Shown piece after piece: positions 25,438 through 33,679 of a stretch of 64,000 nucleotides of DNA. The notes under the pieces are model-generated. The model was given only the letters and a program-made list of their open reading frames with translations. It made no database searches and was not told the origin of the DNA. The stretch comes from Candidatus Thorarchaeota archaeon (GTDB taxonomy: Archaea; Asgardarchaeota; Thorarchaeia; Thorarchaeales; Thorarchaeaceae). The translations under genes were made by a program, and so were the position numbers. Location: NCBI GenBank assembly GCA_011365025.1, contig RDOF01000005.1, positions 1 to 64,000 on the forward strand, given 5' to 3'. Position 1 is the first letter of the stretch; the number at the start of each line of letters is the position of its first letter.

Positions 25438-25534
25438 TCAGCCAATACGACATAGTCCTTCTGCGATGCCCATCTTGGCTCTCCGTTCCATCATCCTAAC
25501 CTCCTTTCCTTATAGCACGTACGGCTGTATTTGT
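25438..25534 (-). pseudogene. Truncated promoter and 5' end copied from the 32.4-kb gene
   Basis: On the minus strand an AAAGGAGGT SD and an ATG at 25494 begin MMERRAKMGIAEGLCRIG and stop after 18 codons. This matches the start of the intact 68-residue gene at 32232-32438 (MERRAKMNIVEGACLI). The similarity continues upstream into the promoter (CTGTATTTGTGATTCC here against CTATATTTGTCATTCC there). The rest of the gene is missing. It therefore looks like a partial duplicate that lost its coding part, in the 325-base gap between the flavoprotein and dehydrogenase genes. Confidence 0.6.
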
Positions 25535-25670
25535 GATTCCCTCAGTTCGATTGAAAAAAGGAAGGCGAATTTCTCGATTATATGCCTAGGAAATATCTAC
25601 AGATGAAAGAGCTTGAGCTGACTCTTGCCAGTTCAGATAGATGCACCGATTTCATTGACTTGAAATTGCC

Positions 25671-26852
25671 TCATTCATAGGCCATCTCAAAGATTTCCAG
25701 GGCCTCTTTCTCTTCGATTTTGCTCAGTGCGCCAACATTTCCAAATTCGGCCGTCTTTTCTGCCAAATACTTCAGTTTGTCCTTTTCAACACCCGCATCT
25801 TTCAGACACGTGGGTATTTTCAGACTCTGAATGAAATCGGTCAGTTTGACGATACCCTCTTCCGCGGCTTCAAAATCATCACTATTGACGACATCAAAGA
25901 CATTCCTCGCAAATGCTGCAAACATGTGGATGTGTTCGGGGGCATTTCTGATTGTGTATCTCATCCAAGAAGGAGTCAACACAGCCAGTGTCACACCATG
26001 CGTCATGTCGTATAGGCTTGACAATTCATGACCCATTTTGTGGATTGGAAAAGTGACCTTTGACTTTCCTAATGTGAACTGAGACCCTCCCAGAGCCATG
26101 CTGCTGGCCCACATTATGTTCGCTCGGGCATCGTAATCATCTGGATTCTTTAGAACCAATGGAGCGTTTTTTATCACAGCTCTCATCAAGCCTTCGTTCA
26201 TTCTGTCTTGGACTTCAGTAGAAGAATCTGAACTGAAATAGCACTCTATCGCATGGTTGAGAGCATCAAAACAGCCTGCCATCGAGTGCTTCTCAGGAAC
26301 TGAGTATGTGTAGGTTGGGTCCAAAATGGAGAACTTCGGGAATAATAAGGGGCTTGTAATTGTGAATTTTTTCTGATTTTCGCCTATAGAAATAACCCCT
26401 ATCATATTCAATTCGCTACCAGTTCCGGCCATGGTTAGAACCGAACCCAAAGGAGCAGCTTCCTCGATCTCTCTCTTCCATTCGTCCATCAAATCAACAA
26501 CATCCCCGCTATAAGGAACCCCTGCTGCGATTGCCTTGCAAGAATCTATAACGGAGCCGCCTCCAACGCCCAAAATGAAATCTAGGTTATTGGCTCTATA
26601 AAGCTCAATCCCTCGTTTTACGTCCTCAACTCGAGGATTTGGTTTGATGCCGCCACACTCAGTAAATTCGATATTGCCTTTTCTTAACTCATCAACGACC
26701 GCTTGATAGATTCCATTTCTCTTGATGCTTCCGCCTCCGTACACTAAGAGGACCTTGGCACCTCCATTTTCCTTGATTGCAGAGGCCAGATTCGCGATTT
26801 GGCCTTTCCCGAAATAGATCTTTGGGGGTATGTTGTAAACGAAGTTCTCCAT
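25671..26852 (-). CDS. Iron-containing alcohol dehydrogenase (BdhA/YqhD-like)
   Basis: 393 residues from the ATG at 26852, chosen because CAGGTGA lies eight bases upstream and the family starts here (MENFVYNIPPKIYFGKGQI); the frame is open to 26912. NAD(P)-binding GVGGGSVIDSCKAIA, GTGSELNMIGVIS and metal ligands in GCFDALNHAIECYFS and MTHGVTLAV are seen. It oxidises primary alcohols or reduces aldehydes with Fe2+ or Zn2+ at the active site. Similar to NADPH-dependent butanol dehydrogenases. Upstream is the AT-rich promoter region of the divergent membrane protein. Confidence 0.92.
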   Translation of the reverse strand: MENFVYNIPPKIYFGKGQIANLASAIKENGGAKVLLVYGGGSIKRNGIYQAVVDELRKGNIEFTECGGIKPNPRVEDVKRGIELYRANNLDFILGVGGGSVIDSCKAIAAGVPYSGDVVDLMDEWKREIEEAAPLGSVLTMAGTGSELNMIGVISIGENQKKFTITSPLLFPKFSILDPTYTYSVPEKHSMAGCFDALNHAIECYFSSDSSTEVQDRMNEGLMRAVIKNAPLVLKNPDDYDARANIMWASSMALGGSQFTLGKSKVTFPIHKMGHELSSLYDMTHGVTLAVLTPSWMRYTIRNAPEHIHMFAAFARNVFDVVNSDDFEAAEEGIVKLTDFIQSLKIPTCLKDAGVEKDKLKYLAEKTAEFGNVGALSKIEEKEALEIFEMAYE

Positions 26853-27056
26853 CTCATATTTCACCTGTTTCCTATGAAGCTGCGCAAGTATCAAACTGTG
26901 ACATAATTTCAATTGGACGAGGCAAAGCCAAGAATCAACTTAAATAGTTGGGGATTGAGGGGCAAGAAAAATGCGGTTTCATGGACAGACACGTCCAGAA
27001 ACATGACACGCGCCGCCCGGATTATCTTCGCAGTTGCAGTGCAGGGTAATTGGACA

Positions 27057-27135
27057 GATTCGTTTTTATTCAATTATTAATTATATTAAAAAATCTTTTT
27101 AAGCAAGTTCTGTACATCTAATCATTCGAATGATT
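27057..27135 (+). promoter_or_regulatory. AT-rich promoter with 16-bp perfect palindrome
   Basis: A TATA-like stretch (TTATATTAAAAAATC, about 27076-27090) is followed by AATCATTCGAATGATT at 27120-27135, a perfect 16-bp palindrome. The palindrome lies 25 bases before the ATG at 27161 and near the expected start site, so it is a good operator candidate. This AT content is unlike the surrounding DNA. Confidence 0.5.
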
Positions 27136-27160
27136 GGTATTCGAGTTGAGGAGTGAGAGT

Positions 27161-28210
27161 ATGGAAACGCTGGATTCTGATTCTGTATCAGATATGAACA
27201 AGAAATCTGTGAAATATGTCTTGCTAGCTGTCTTTGTCCTCGCTATTGCAGCCCAATTGTATATCCTTATCAACTTCCCTTTCACGGGATTCTTCCCACT
27301 ATTGATATACGTGGCTGCTGTCAACTCCATGATGATTGTCGCTCTCGTAACAATTGGCCTAGAGATAAGAAGTAGTGCTGGAATTCGGACAACATCGGCC
27401 ACCATCAGTTCTGCTCCTACAGCTCCAGTGAGACCTTCAGGCTCCAAAGCAGTCATCCTAGTGATGCTGCTGTTGATTGTAGCAGGCATTATCCAGCCCC
27501 TATACGTCCTATTGGATCCAGCTGCGAATGTTTCTATCTCTGCCTTGATGGAAATTGCCCTGGCGTTAGCTGGAATCCTAATCCTGACATTGTCAGGACG
27601 ACGGAGAATACAGCAGCGCACTGTACAGACTCCACTCGAACCTACTCCTGTGGTTCTTACTCCGGATGCTGGCCTCGCGATAACTTCTATGGAACCTATC
27701 TACAGGTCAAGCCGCACGACGAAAGTGACCTCGATCATTCAAGTCCTCCTGGCCATATTTGGGTTATTCATCATTCTTACACAGGAGTTTGCATATTTCA
27801 CGGTACGTTATGATGTCGATCCAACACCCTATAATCGAACATATGGAATCTATTTCAGTGATGTGTCCAGTATTGCCATCATGGCGGCCCTTGTCTTTCT
27901 TCTGATTGCCTACTGTGGCTTCAGGGTCGGCCTAGCACATTCAGCCAAGATTGCAGCGAGGTACGCAAAAACGACCGTGATTCTTGGTGTGTTTCTCGTA
28001 CTGCTATCAGGTCCGATCGGGAGTTCTTGCCATGGATATGCTTGGTGGCACGTCAACTATTATGGAGGTAGCCTCTGGAACTACTGGGCAGGCACGGGCC
28101 TTTTAACTCTGTACATTGCGTGGCTAATTTTCCTACTCACTGGCCTGGCGTCTTGGGCACTGATACGTCGTGCCGCTCGGCGCAATGCCGTAAAATCTAG
28201 TCAAGGCTAG
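27161..28210 (+). CDS. Integral membrane protein, function unknown
   Basis: 349 residues from the ATG at 27161, which has GGAGTGA upstream; a longer frame opens at a TTG at 27134 inside the palindrome. About eight transmembrane helices. The middle loop (residues 150-190) is polar, with RRRIQQRTVQTPLEPTP. A late segment GSSCHGYAWWHVNYYGGSLWNYWAG is Trp/His-rich and may face outside. No known motif. Likely regulated through the palindrome just upstream. Confidence 0.72.
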   Translation: METLDSDSVSDMNKKSVKYVLLAVFVLAIAAQLYILINFPFTGFFPLLIYVAAVNSMMIVALVTIGLEIRSSAGIRTTSATISSAPTAPVRPSGSKAVILVMLLLIVAGIIQPLYVLLDPAANVSISALMEIALALAGILILTLSGRRRIQQRTVQTPLEPTPVVLTPDAGLAITSMEPIYRSSRTTKVTSIIQVLLAIFGLFIILTQEFAYFTVRYDVDPTPYNRTYGIYFSDVSSIAIMAALVFLLIAYCGFRVGLAHSAKIAARYAKTTVILGVFLVLLSGPIGSSCHGYAWWHVNYYGGSLWNYWAGTGLLTLYIAWLIFLLTGLASWALIRRAARRNAVKSSQG

Positions 28211-28527
28211 AGAAACAAGTATCAAGGGCCGTGCGCGGCGATGAGGCTTGACTTATCGTTTCCACCCTCCTCTGTTCCTCCCCTTTGTCTAGTATATTAG
28301 ACATTCCTTTAGTGCACAGCTGCCGATGGCTAGCGCCGCCATAATGCGTATTAGGTGGAAGCGATAGGGATATTGCAGTTGCTCAAACGAGTTGAAGAAG
28401 GGAGCAGCAGCAGAGCCAGTAGTGATGCATGGGCACAGGCAATATCTGTTTGCATGCTTTAGCATTGAAGACCAATTACATTCTTCGTTTGGATGGCATC
28501 AGTGAGCATGGTTAGGAGGATTGGAGC
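28211..28527. other. Intergenic region with one inverted repeat
   Basis: 317 bases without a gene. GTCTAGTATATTAGAC at 28287-28302 is a near-perfect inverted repeat around a TATA-like core. A strong SD (AGGAGGATTGGAGC) ends the region just before the SBBP gene. Nothing else is recognisable. Confidence 0.4.
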
Positions 28528-28863
28528 ATGCAAAGGTCCTACTCTGCTGTGGTCGCGTTAGCATTACTTTTCCTCGTTGGCACTCTTGTGCCATCACTCC
28601 CAACGGTAGTCCAGTCCGTTTCGCGCGAGGCTGCGCCTGGACCGACAAACGCCGTAGTCGAGGACACAGAACAGGGAGATGTGAAACTGAACACGGTGCA
28701 CTTCTCGCCCTCAGTATCGTCTGAGGAGGGGATCTACTATGTTGCTCGGAGAGGTGTTGACACTATTGCCTATTTTGGAGAGTCAGAGGTCTGGTATGTC
28801 GTCGGTGACACTCTGCTTCATCTTGACTTCCCAGGTAGTGCCTCAAGGACTACTCAATCCTGA
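28528..28863 (+). CDS. SBBP propeller protein, N-terminal fragment before a frameshift
   Basis: 111 codons with a strong SD (TAGGAGGATTGG). It encodes a signal peptide (QRSYSAVVALALLFLVGTLV) and the first part of the leader domain typical of SBBP proteins (IYYVARRGVDTIAYFGESEVWYVVGD). It then reads out of frame into RTTQS and a stop at 28861. The continuation lies in another frame, beginning near 28839-28860 with LKYTDIYPGIDLKYR. One gene has therefore been split by a small indel, either a genuine mutation or a sequencing/assembly error. Confidence 0.7.
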   Translation: MQRSYSAVVALALLFLVGTLVPSLPTVVQSVSREAAPGPTNAVVEDTEQGDVKLNTVHFSPSVSSEEGIYYVARRGVDTIAYFGESEVWYVVGDTLLHLDFPGSASRTTQS

Positions 28864-28919
28864 AGTATACAGATATCTACCCTGGCATAGACCTGAAGTA
28901 CAGGATTCTCGATAGTAAC

Positions 28920-30734
28920 TTGAAATATGAGTTCGTCGTAGCGCCCTATGCGAACCCATCACTGATACAACTAAGGTACCCTGACGCAGACCTCGTTGAG
29001 GTGCACAAGGACACTGTCACCATCTCAAAGAATGGTTTCACTGTCGCTGATACCGGACTCATGTCTTTCCAAGAGGGCGGCAGGGCATGCATTGTCAACT
29101 CTGCATTCCACTCTCTTGACTCGGGCACAATAGCACTGTCTATCGGTCAGCATGACTCATCCTGCGTGCTTGTCATTGACCCCCTGATTCTCGTCAGTAG
29201 TACATTCCTCGGCGGATCTGGTGATGATATTGCACTCAATATCGCTGTCGAGAGCGGCTATGTCTATGTTACAGGTATCACTGGTTCTGTCAATTTTCCG
29301 CCCAAGAGTGCCGACGATTATGCATTAGGGGGAATAACCGATTGCTATGTAGTCAAGTACTCAACGAATCTTAGCTCCGTTATTTACAGTACGTACCTTG
29401 GCGGTTCGGATAGCGATGAAGGGCGCGCAATCGCGGTGTATAATGGCTTTGCTTATGTAACGGGAATAACCAACTCGTCCGACTTCCCTGTTGAAAACGC
29501 CTTTAAAGACCACTATCTGGGCGGCGACCGTGACTGCTACGTCACTAAGCTTGCGGCTAACGGTCAGGCACTTATCTATAGCACATTCATGGGAGGAAAC
29601 GGAACTGACATTGCAACAGGTATAGCGGTACAAAGCGGATATGCCTACATCACAGGCTATACGACATCTACTAATTTTCTCACCGTGAATCCATATCAAC
29701 AGTACAAGAAAGGACCCTGGGACAGCTTCTTGACTAAGTTCGCGACAGATGGTCAGTCTCTGGTTTACAGCACATACCTTGGAGGAAGCGGAAACGAGCT
29801 TGCATATGACATCGCTGTTGAAGCCGGTAAAGCCTACTTGATAGGAATTACCAATTCAACAATCGATTTTCCCACAATTCCCACAGAGAATGCATTTCAG
29901 AGTAACTACCAAGCAGGACCCATCGATGGCTTCGTGACCAAGTTCACGAGCGAAGGACAGGACCTTGAATACAGCACCTACCTTGGAGGTGGGGGAACAG
30001 AATATCCATGGGCAATTGCTGTTGAGAGTGGCTATGCCTATGTCGTTGGCCAAACGAGTTCATTGGATTTCCCAACACTTAATGCCTACGACTCCACCCT
30101 CGATGGACCAGGTGATGGTTTTGTAGTAAAATTATCGTATGATGGCTTGACTCTGGAGTATGGCACTTTTCTTGGAGGATCATCAGGTGAAGCTGTATGG
30201 TCGATTGCAGTGGAGGACGGGTTGGCATATGTTGCAGGACACACATGGTCATCGGATTTCCCCACAGTCGATGCACTGGACTCTTCGTATAATGGGGGTG
30301 CAGACTGCTTTGTCGCAGTGCTGGCTGCTGAAGGAAAATCGCTCATCCATAGCACATTCCTAGGTGCATCCGGCAATGAACACATAAGTGCCATCACCGT
30401 GGAGGATGACTATATCTATGTTGGCGGTTACACAGATTCGATCGACTTTCCCACTGAGGCTGGATGCGACTCGACGCACAATGGTGCCAAGGACTGCTTC
30501 GTGGCTATGATTTGTCATCAGGCGGCCACAACGACTACAACAACGGATCTCGGTCAGATGCAGCTACGACTCGCCGCAACCGGAGCCGCAGCAACGGTGA
30601 TATTCGGTGTATTTGGCTTTGCATTCAAGTCAGATATGCTGGAGAAGAAGAGGTACAAAGGTGCTATCTGTGTGTTTGCTCTGCTAGTGTTCGTAGCCGC
30701 TTCCTATTACCTTTGGACATATCTTCTGCCATGA
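28920..30734 (+). CDS. Seven-repeat SBBP beta-propeller protein, membrane-anchored
   Basis: 604 codons from the first TTG, but protein similarity extends upstream in this frame to about 28839, joining the N-terminal fragment at 28528. After the leader domain come seven SBBP repeats of about 63 residues, each beginning like YSTYLGGSGNE and containing AYVTGITNSSDFPT and DCFVTKL. Seven blades fit one closed beta-propeller. A TTTTTT linker and two C-terminal hydrophobic helices anchor it to the membrane. Probably an extracellular binding or structural protein. The frameshift means it is intact only if corrected or decoded. Confidence 0.8.
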   Translation: MKYEFVVAPYANPSLIQLRYPDADLVEVHKDTVTISKNGFTVADTGLMSFQEGGRACIVNSAFHSLDSGTIALSIGQHDSSCVLVIDPLILVSSTFLGGSGDDIALNIAVESGYVYVTGITGSVNFPPKSADDYALGGITDCYVVKYSTNLSSVIYSTYLGGSDSDEGRAIAVYNGFAYVTGITNSSDFPVENAFKDHYLGGDRDCYVTKLAANGQALIYSTFMGGNGTDIATGIAVQSGYAYITGYTTSTNFLTVNPYQQYKKGPWDSFLTKFATDGQSLVYSTYLGGSGNELAYDIAVEAGKAYLIGITNSTIDFPTIPTENAFQSNYQAGPIDGFVTKFTSEGQDLEYSTYLGGGGTEYPWAIAVESGYAYVVGQTSSLDFPTLNAYDSTLDGPGDGFVVKLSYDGLTLEYGTFLGGSSGEAVWSIAVEDGLAYVAGHTWSSDFPTVDALDSSYNGGADCFVAVLAAEGKSLIHSTFLGASGNEHISAITVEDDYIYVGGYTDSIDFPTEAGCDSTHNGAKDCFVAMICHQAATTTTTTDLGQMQLRLAATGAAATVIFGVFGFAFKSDMLEKKRYKGAICVFALLVFVAASYYLWTYLLP

Positions 30735-30957
30735 TCAGTTGAAGCCCTCAGGAGCGACGCTGGATACATATCCAGGAAATGGGTCATTTTCCTGAGCCAC
30801 CTGGAGAGAGCAATCAAGAAGAAACGAATGCTCTCTCCGGTACTCGAGAGTAGCCTTCGAAGTCGAAATGTGAACACATGATTTCGCAACTCAAACTCAA
30901 CAAGTTCCTCTGGCGTGCAAGAGAAACGAATTGGAAGTTTGTTGAAAAACGGAAGAA

Positions 30958-30985
30958 GAGCTGGCTGTCAACTGACTCCCAGCTC
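30958..30985 (-). terminator. Hairpin terminator of relic copy C
   Basis: On the minus strand GAGCTGG and CCAGCTC form a seven-base stem with an internal GTCA/TGAC pairing, followed by a T-rich run (TTCTTCCGTTTTTC). It lies just downstream of the relic at 31001-31041 and of the gene ending at 31053. Confidence 0.55.
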
Positions 30986-31000
30986 GCAGTATTCAAGGCC

Positions 31001-31041
31001 ACCTCATCGTCTTGATCTGTTCGTGGACGGGCGCGCAGAGT
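31001..31041 (-). pseudogene. Relic copy C of the DUF35 gene 3' end
   Basis: The minus strand encodes MKELCAPVHEQIKTMR, closely matching the C-terminus of the intact DUF35 gene (MKVLCAPVYEWVKSMK, 35492-36157). No upstream DUF35 sequence remains. It directly follows the stop of the membrane protein at 31053. Confidence 0.6.
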
Positions 31042-31052
31042 TCCTTCATGCG

Positions 31053-31418
31053 CTATTCCTCTTCAGCGATTGCTTCGTCGCCAGACCAGAGTGTCGTTAA
31101 TGCCCAGAGCACAATCATTGCAAAAGGCAGGTCAAGTAGCCCAAATGGATGAATGTGAGGCGCAACCGCCAAGGTAACGACTGATATGAAAATACCAAGG
31201 AGAATCCCGTTTCTCCTCTTCTTAGCAACTAGGTAGCCTGTCCCAATTCTGAAGGCTCCATACATTGCTCCAATCAGGGCCCAGAAAGCAGCATCCTCAG
31301 ATAGGCTCACGGGAATGAGTTCTGGCGGAAGTAAGAACATCGACATGGCAAGAATCTCAATGATGCCATGGACGAAGAGAGCGCTAGATGATATCTTGAT
31401 GTATGTAGATTTCTCCAT
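31053..31418 (-). CDS. Small four-helix membrane protein
   Basis: 121 residues with four hydrophobic helices (ALFVHGIIEILAMSMFLL, then AAFWALIGAMYGAFRIGTGYL, GILLGIFISVVTLAVA and LPFAMIVLWALTTLW) and an acidic tail (GDEAIAEEE). The ATG has a textbook SD (TTAGGAGGAAAAG). No motif recognised. Its stop is immediately followed by a decayed DUF35 C-terminus and hairpin, so it may have gained that 3' end by recombination. Confidence 0.7.
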   Translation of the reverse strand: MEKSTYIKISSSALFVHGIIEILAMSMFLLPPELIPVSLSEDAAFWALIGAMYGAFRIGTGYLVAKKRRNGILLGIFISVVTLAVAPHIHPFGLLDLPFAMIVLWALTTLWSGDEAIAEEE

Positions 31419-31739
31419 CTTCTTTTCCTCCTAAGGGGTATGCGAAGAAGTCTAATGTGTCATATCATTCCGGTGAATTGCGTGGGGCCTATGTTGCATA
31501 TGAACACTCCCCATTGTGTAAGAAGAGGCTAATTCTGGTCTTATACCGTCAAGAATCATGTCTGGGCATTGCCTCGTCTATTGGCTCTCATCTTATTGGT
31601 TCTCATCTTATTCAGAAACTACTGCACTTGGACGAACAGGAAGTTCGTCACGCAGACAAAGGTTACTCAGAAATGAGGAGTAGAATGCTTATAATCTCCC
31701 ACTGACAAGGGATAATCAATCCTTTGAACGTGGTAGACC
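31419..31739. repeat. Intergenic region with short direct and inverted repeats
   Basis: 321 bases without a convincing gene. ATTGG-TCTCATCTT occurs twice in tandem at about 31578-31608 (copies differ by one base). GACGAAC-AGGAA-GTTCGTC at 31631-31649 is a perfect seven-base hairpin. An 82-codon frame across the region has no SD and no domain pattern. Confidence 0.4.
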
Positions 31740-32210
31740 ATGGAAGACGTAACTGAACCTGACGAAGGGCATAGAAAGGAGAGTAAGCAAGAAGCAAGAT
31801 ACAAAATAACGAACATGGCCCTAGTGCTGGTTCTTGTCTACAACATGATACCCATGGCCTATTCTTTTGCCAGCCTACGTTTCGATATTTTCGCGATGAT
31901 AGTTCCCATGATTTTTCTTATCATTGATGTCATAATGATACTTGGCCTACTACTATATAGGAAGCACGAGAAAGAGATTATCCCATATTACCTCTTTATT
32001 CTTTCAGGACTGATTTTATCAATACTAGATATCCAAAGTCTGATTATTGTGGGAGACCAAGTGAAACCTTTCTTCTTCAGTCTATCTATCCCCATATTTT
32101 TCGTTGGCGTAGTATTGATGCTAAACAAATGGGAGCACGAAAAACCGCTCAATGAGTCTGACAACAACAGTCCTCATGCTATAGAGTCTCATTCTGGAGA
32201 GGACCTCTAA
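31740..32210 (+). CDS. Small membrane protein, function unknown
   Basis: 156 residues. A charged N-terminus (EDVTEPDEGHRKESKQEAR) is followed by four hydrophobic helices (residues 25-130) and an acidic, Ser/Asn-rich tail. No family recognised. It is the plus-strand member of a group of short membrane proteins in this unstable stretch. Confidence 0.6.
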   Translation: MEDVTEPDEGHRKESKQEARYKITNMALVLVLVYNMIPMAYSFASLRFDIFAMIVPMIFLIIDVIMILGLLLYRKHEKEIIPYYLFILSGLILSILDIQSLIIVGDQVKPFFFSLSIPIFFVGVVLMLNKWEHEKPLNESDNNSPHAIESHSGEDL

Positions 32211-32231
32211 ATCAGGCCGAGAAGGAATTTC

Positions 32232-32438
32232 TCAAGGTTGTATATTCATAGTCCTCCGTGTGTACACTATGAAGCCTAGCCCCAGAATGAGTGACAACAC
32301 TCCAAAGAATGTCCAATATAGAGAAGGTCCCTGAATATCTGTCAAATCCAAATTCGGCCCCCATATAATCAGAATGATGATTCCTGCAACTATTAGACAT
32401 GCTCCTTCTACAATGTTCATCTTGGCTCTTCGTTCCAT
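32232..32438 (-). CDS. Two-helix small membrane protein
   Basis: 68 residues from the ATG at 32438, a start supported by the conserved Met in the partial duplicate at 25491. After MERRAKM two hydrophobic helices follow (EGACLIVAGIIILIIWG and LYWTFFGVLSLILGLGFIVY) with a basic end (TRRTMN). The frame is open to a TTG at 32450. Function unknown. Its promoter and first 17 codons are copied near 25.5 kb. Confidence 0.65.
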   Translation of the reverse strand: MERRAKMNIVEGACLIVAGIIILIIWGPNLDLTDIQGPSLYWTFFGVLSLILGLGFIVYTRRTMNIQP

Positions 32439-32511
32439 AATCCTGACCAACCCCCATTAAGCCATTTTCAACTATATTTGTCATTCCTAAGCTTGATGGA
32501 AAATGAGAGTG

Positions 32512-32540
32512 GAGCTGGCAGCGGAATGTGCTGCCACCTC
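32512..32540 (-). terminator. Hairpin terminator of relic copy E
   Basis: On the minus strand GAGGTGGCAGC pairs with GCTGCCAGCTC over eleven positions with one mismatch and a seven-base loop, followed by a T-rich segment (CTCATTTTCC). It lies 16 bases downstream of the relic at 32556. Confidence 0.55.
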
Positions 32541-32555
32541 ATTCATTGTGTGCAA

Positions 32556-32583
32556 CTATTTCATGGTCTTGACCCATTCGAAA
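32556..32583 (-). pseudogene. Relic copy E of the DUF35 gene 3' end
   Basis: The minus strand encodes FEWVKTMK and a stop, matching the last residues of the intact DUF35 protein (YEWVKSMK). Nothing of the gene remains upstream; a plus-strand methyltransferase begins at 32653. Confidence 0.5.
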
Positions 32584-32652
32584 TTCCTCGATTTACGTTG
32601 TTCGAAGGATTGATGTCTAGGAAGAATCCAAAATCCCTTGAGGCAACCTTAG

Positions 32653-33438
32653 TTGATAGCAGACATACCTGATGGACTTAGAGGGTCTGGTGCAATCGAA
32701 GTCGGAGAAAAACTCGGAACCATCTCTGGCGGAGACATCCTTGATGTAGGGACAGAAGAGGGGGACTTCATTAACACGTTGATGAAAACTCTGGGGGGAT
32801 ACAATTCATTCGTAGGAATAGACATCTCAGCAGATGACTTGAGGAAAGCAAGAGAGCAATTCAAAGACGCTCCAGTGGATATGATGGAAATGAATGCTGA
32901 AAAGATGTCATTTCCAGACAATCATTTTGATACGGTGTGCATCTCGTATTCAATCCATCACTTGGAGAATATTGACGCTGTACTAGCTGAGATGCATCGC
33001 GTGTTGAAACCCGGAGGCAATTTCATTATCCAAGAATTGTATTCTGATGGAGAACAGACTGAAGCTCAGCGTTTGGACAGGGATGTGCATAATCTGAATG
33101 TAAGGATCGATACCATCTTAGGCATCCCTCATTTCGAGGCTTTAACTCGTCAGAGATTGAAAGACTCAGTCAACAAGATTGGTCTGAGTGCTGTAGAAAT
33201 TTATGAGTCCTCATGGCCTGTCAAATGCCTATTCTGTGAAGATGCATCCGATTGTGAAAAGCCACTCAGAAAGGAGAATGTCGACTTAGTAATAAAGGAG
33301 GTTGATGCTGATTTGGCTCGAATAATTGATCATCCGTCTTATGATGAATTAAGAGAAGAGGGAGAATCAATCAAAGAGAAAGTCAAAGTTACAGGGTCAT
33401 CTGCAGCATCAGTGATGTATTTCTTCGGAACTAAGTAG
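32653..33438 (+). CDS. Class I SAM-dependent methyltransferase
   Basis: 261 residues starting at TTG. The Rossmann-type methyltransferase core is clear: ILDVGTEEGDFINTL (motif I, with Thr-Glu in place of the usual Gly-Cys-Gly), FVGIDISADDLRKA, MNAEKMSFPDNHFDTV, SYSIHHL and RVLKPGGNFIIQE. The C-terminal part (residues 170-261) is helical with four cysteines (CLFCEDASDCEKP) and may hold the acceptor site. Substrate unknown. No partner gene is in the same direction nearby. Confidence 0.87.
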   Translation: MIADIPDGLRGSGAIEVGEKLGTISGGDILDVGTEEGDFINTLMKTLGGYNSFVGIDISADDLRKAREQFKDAPVDMMEMNAEKMSFPDNHFDTVCISYSIHHLENIDAVLAEMHRVLKPGGNFIIQELYSDGEQTEAQRLDRDVHNLNVRIDTILGIPHFEALTRQRLKDSVNKIGLSAVEIYESSWPVKCLFCEDASDCEKPLRKENVDLVIKEVDADLARIIDHPSYDELREEGESIKEKVKVTGSSAASVMYFFGTK

Positions 33439-33553
33439 GGTCAAGATGAAACCCAAGCCAGTGCTTCTAAGGTTTCATGCCATGAGTTGCATGAATTTCT
33501 CTAGCATGGAAAAGATACAGAGTGGGCTTTTGAAGAAGAATAAGGGAGAGAAG

Positions 33554-33573
33554 GGGAAGAGATCCATCTTCCC
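33554..33573 (-). terminator. Hairpin terminator of relic copy D
   Basis: On the minus strand GGGAAGA and TCTTCCC form a perfect seven-base stem with a six-base loop, flanked by GAG/CTC and followed by a pyrimidine-rich run (CTTCTCTCCCTTATTCTTC). It lies 17 bases downstream of the relic at 33591. Confidence 0.5.
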
Positions 33574-33590
33574 GCTCGTTCAGTATGGAA

Positions 33591-33608
33591 TCACTTCATC
33601 GTTTTGAG
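33591..33608 (-). pseudogene. Relic copy D of the DUF35 gene 3' end
   Basis: Only LKTMK and a stop can be read on the minus strand, the shortest of the copies. On its own it would be unconvincing; the matching hairpin at the same spacing supports it. Confidence 0.35.
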
Positions 33609-33679
33609 GCGTCCATCCCAAATTACTCAAGTTTAAGTGAGGACTATAATTTCATTTTTGCCCTAGAGGTGGAAATATC

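Larger units (their letters stand above)
30735..31052. other. Intergenic region with decayed 3' gene end and hairpin
   Basis: 318 bases without a gene. The right-hand 95 bases hold relic copy C of the DUF35 3' end and its hairpin (listed next). I see nothing interpretable in the left part. Confidence 0.45.

Noticed and set aside
29200..30500. DNA repeats of about 190 bases
   Set aside because: They are the seven SBBP blades of one gene, not a separate repeat element.
31457..31705. 82-codon plus-strand frame
   Set aside because: It spans a tandem repeat and a hairpin, has no SD and shows no domain pattern; better read as intergenic.
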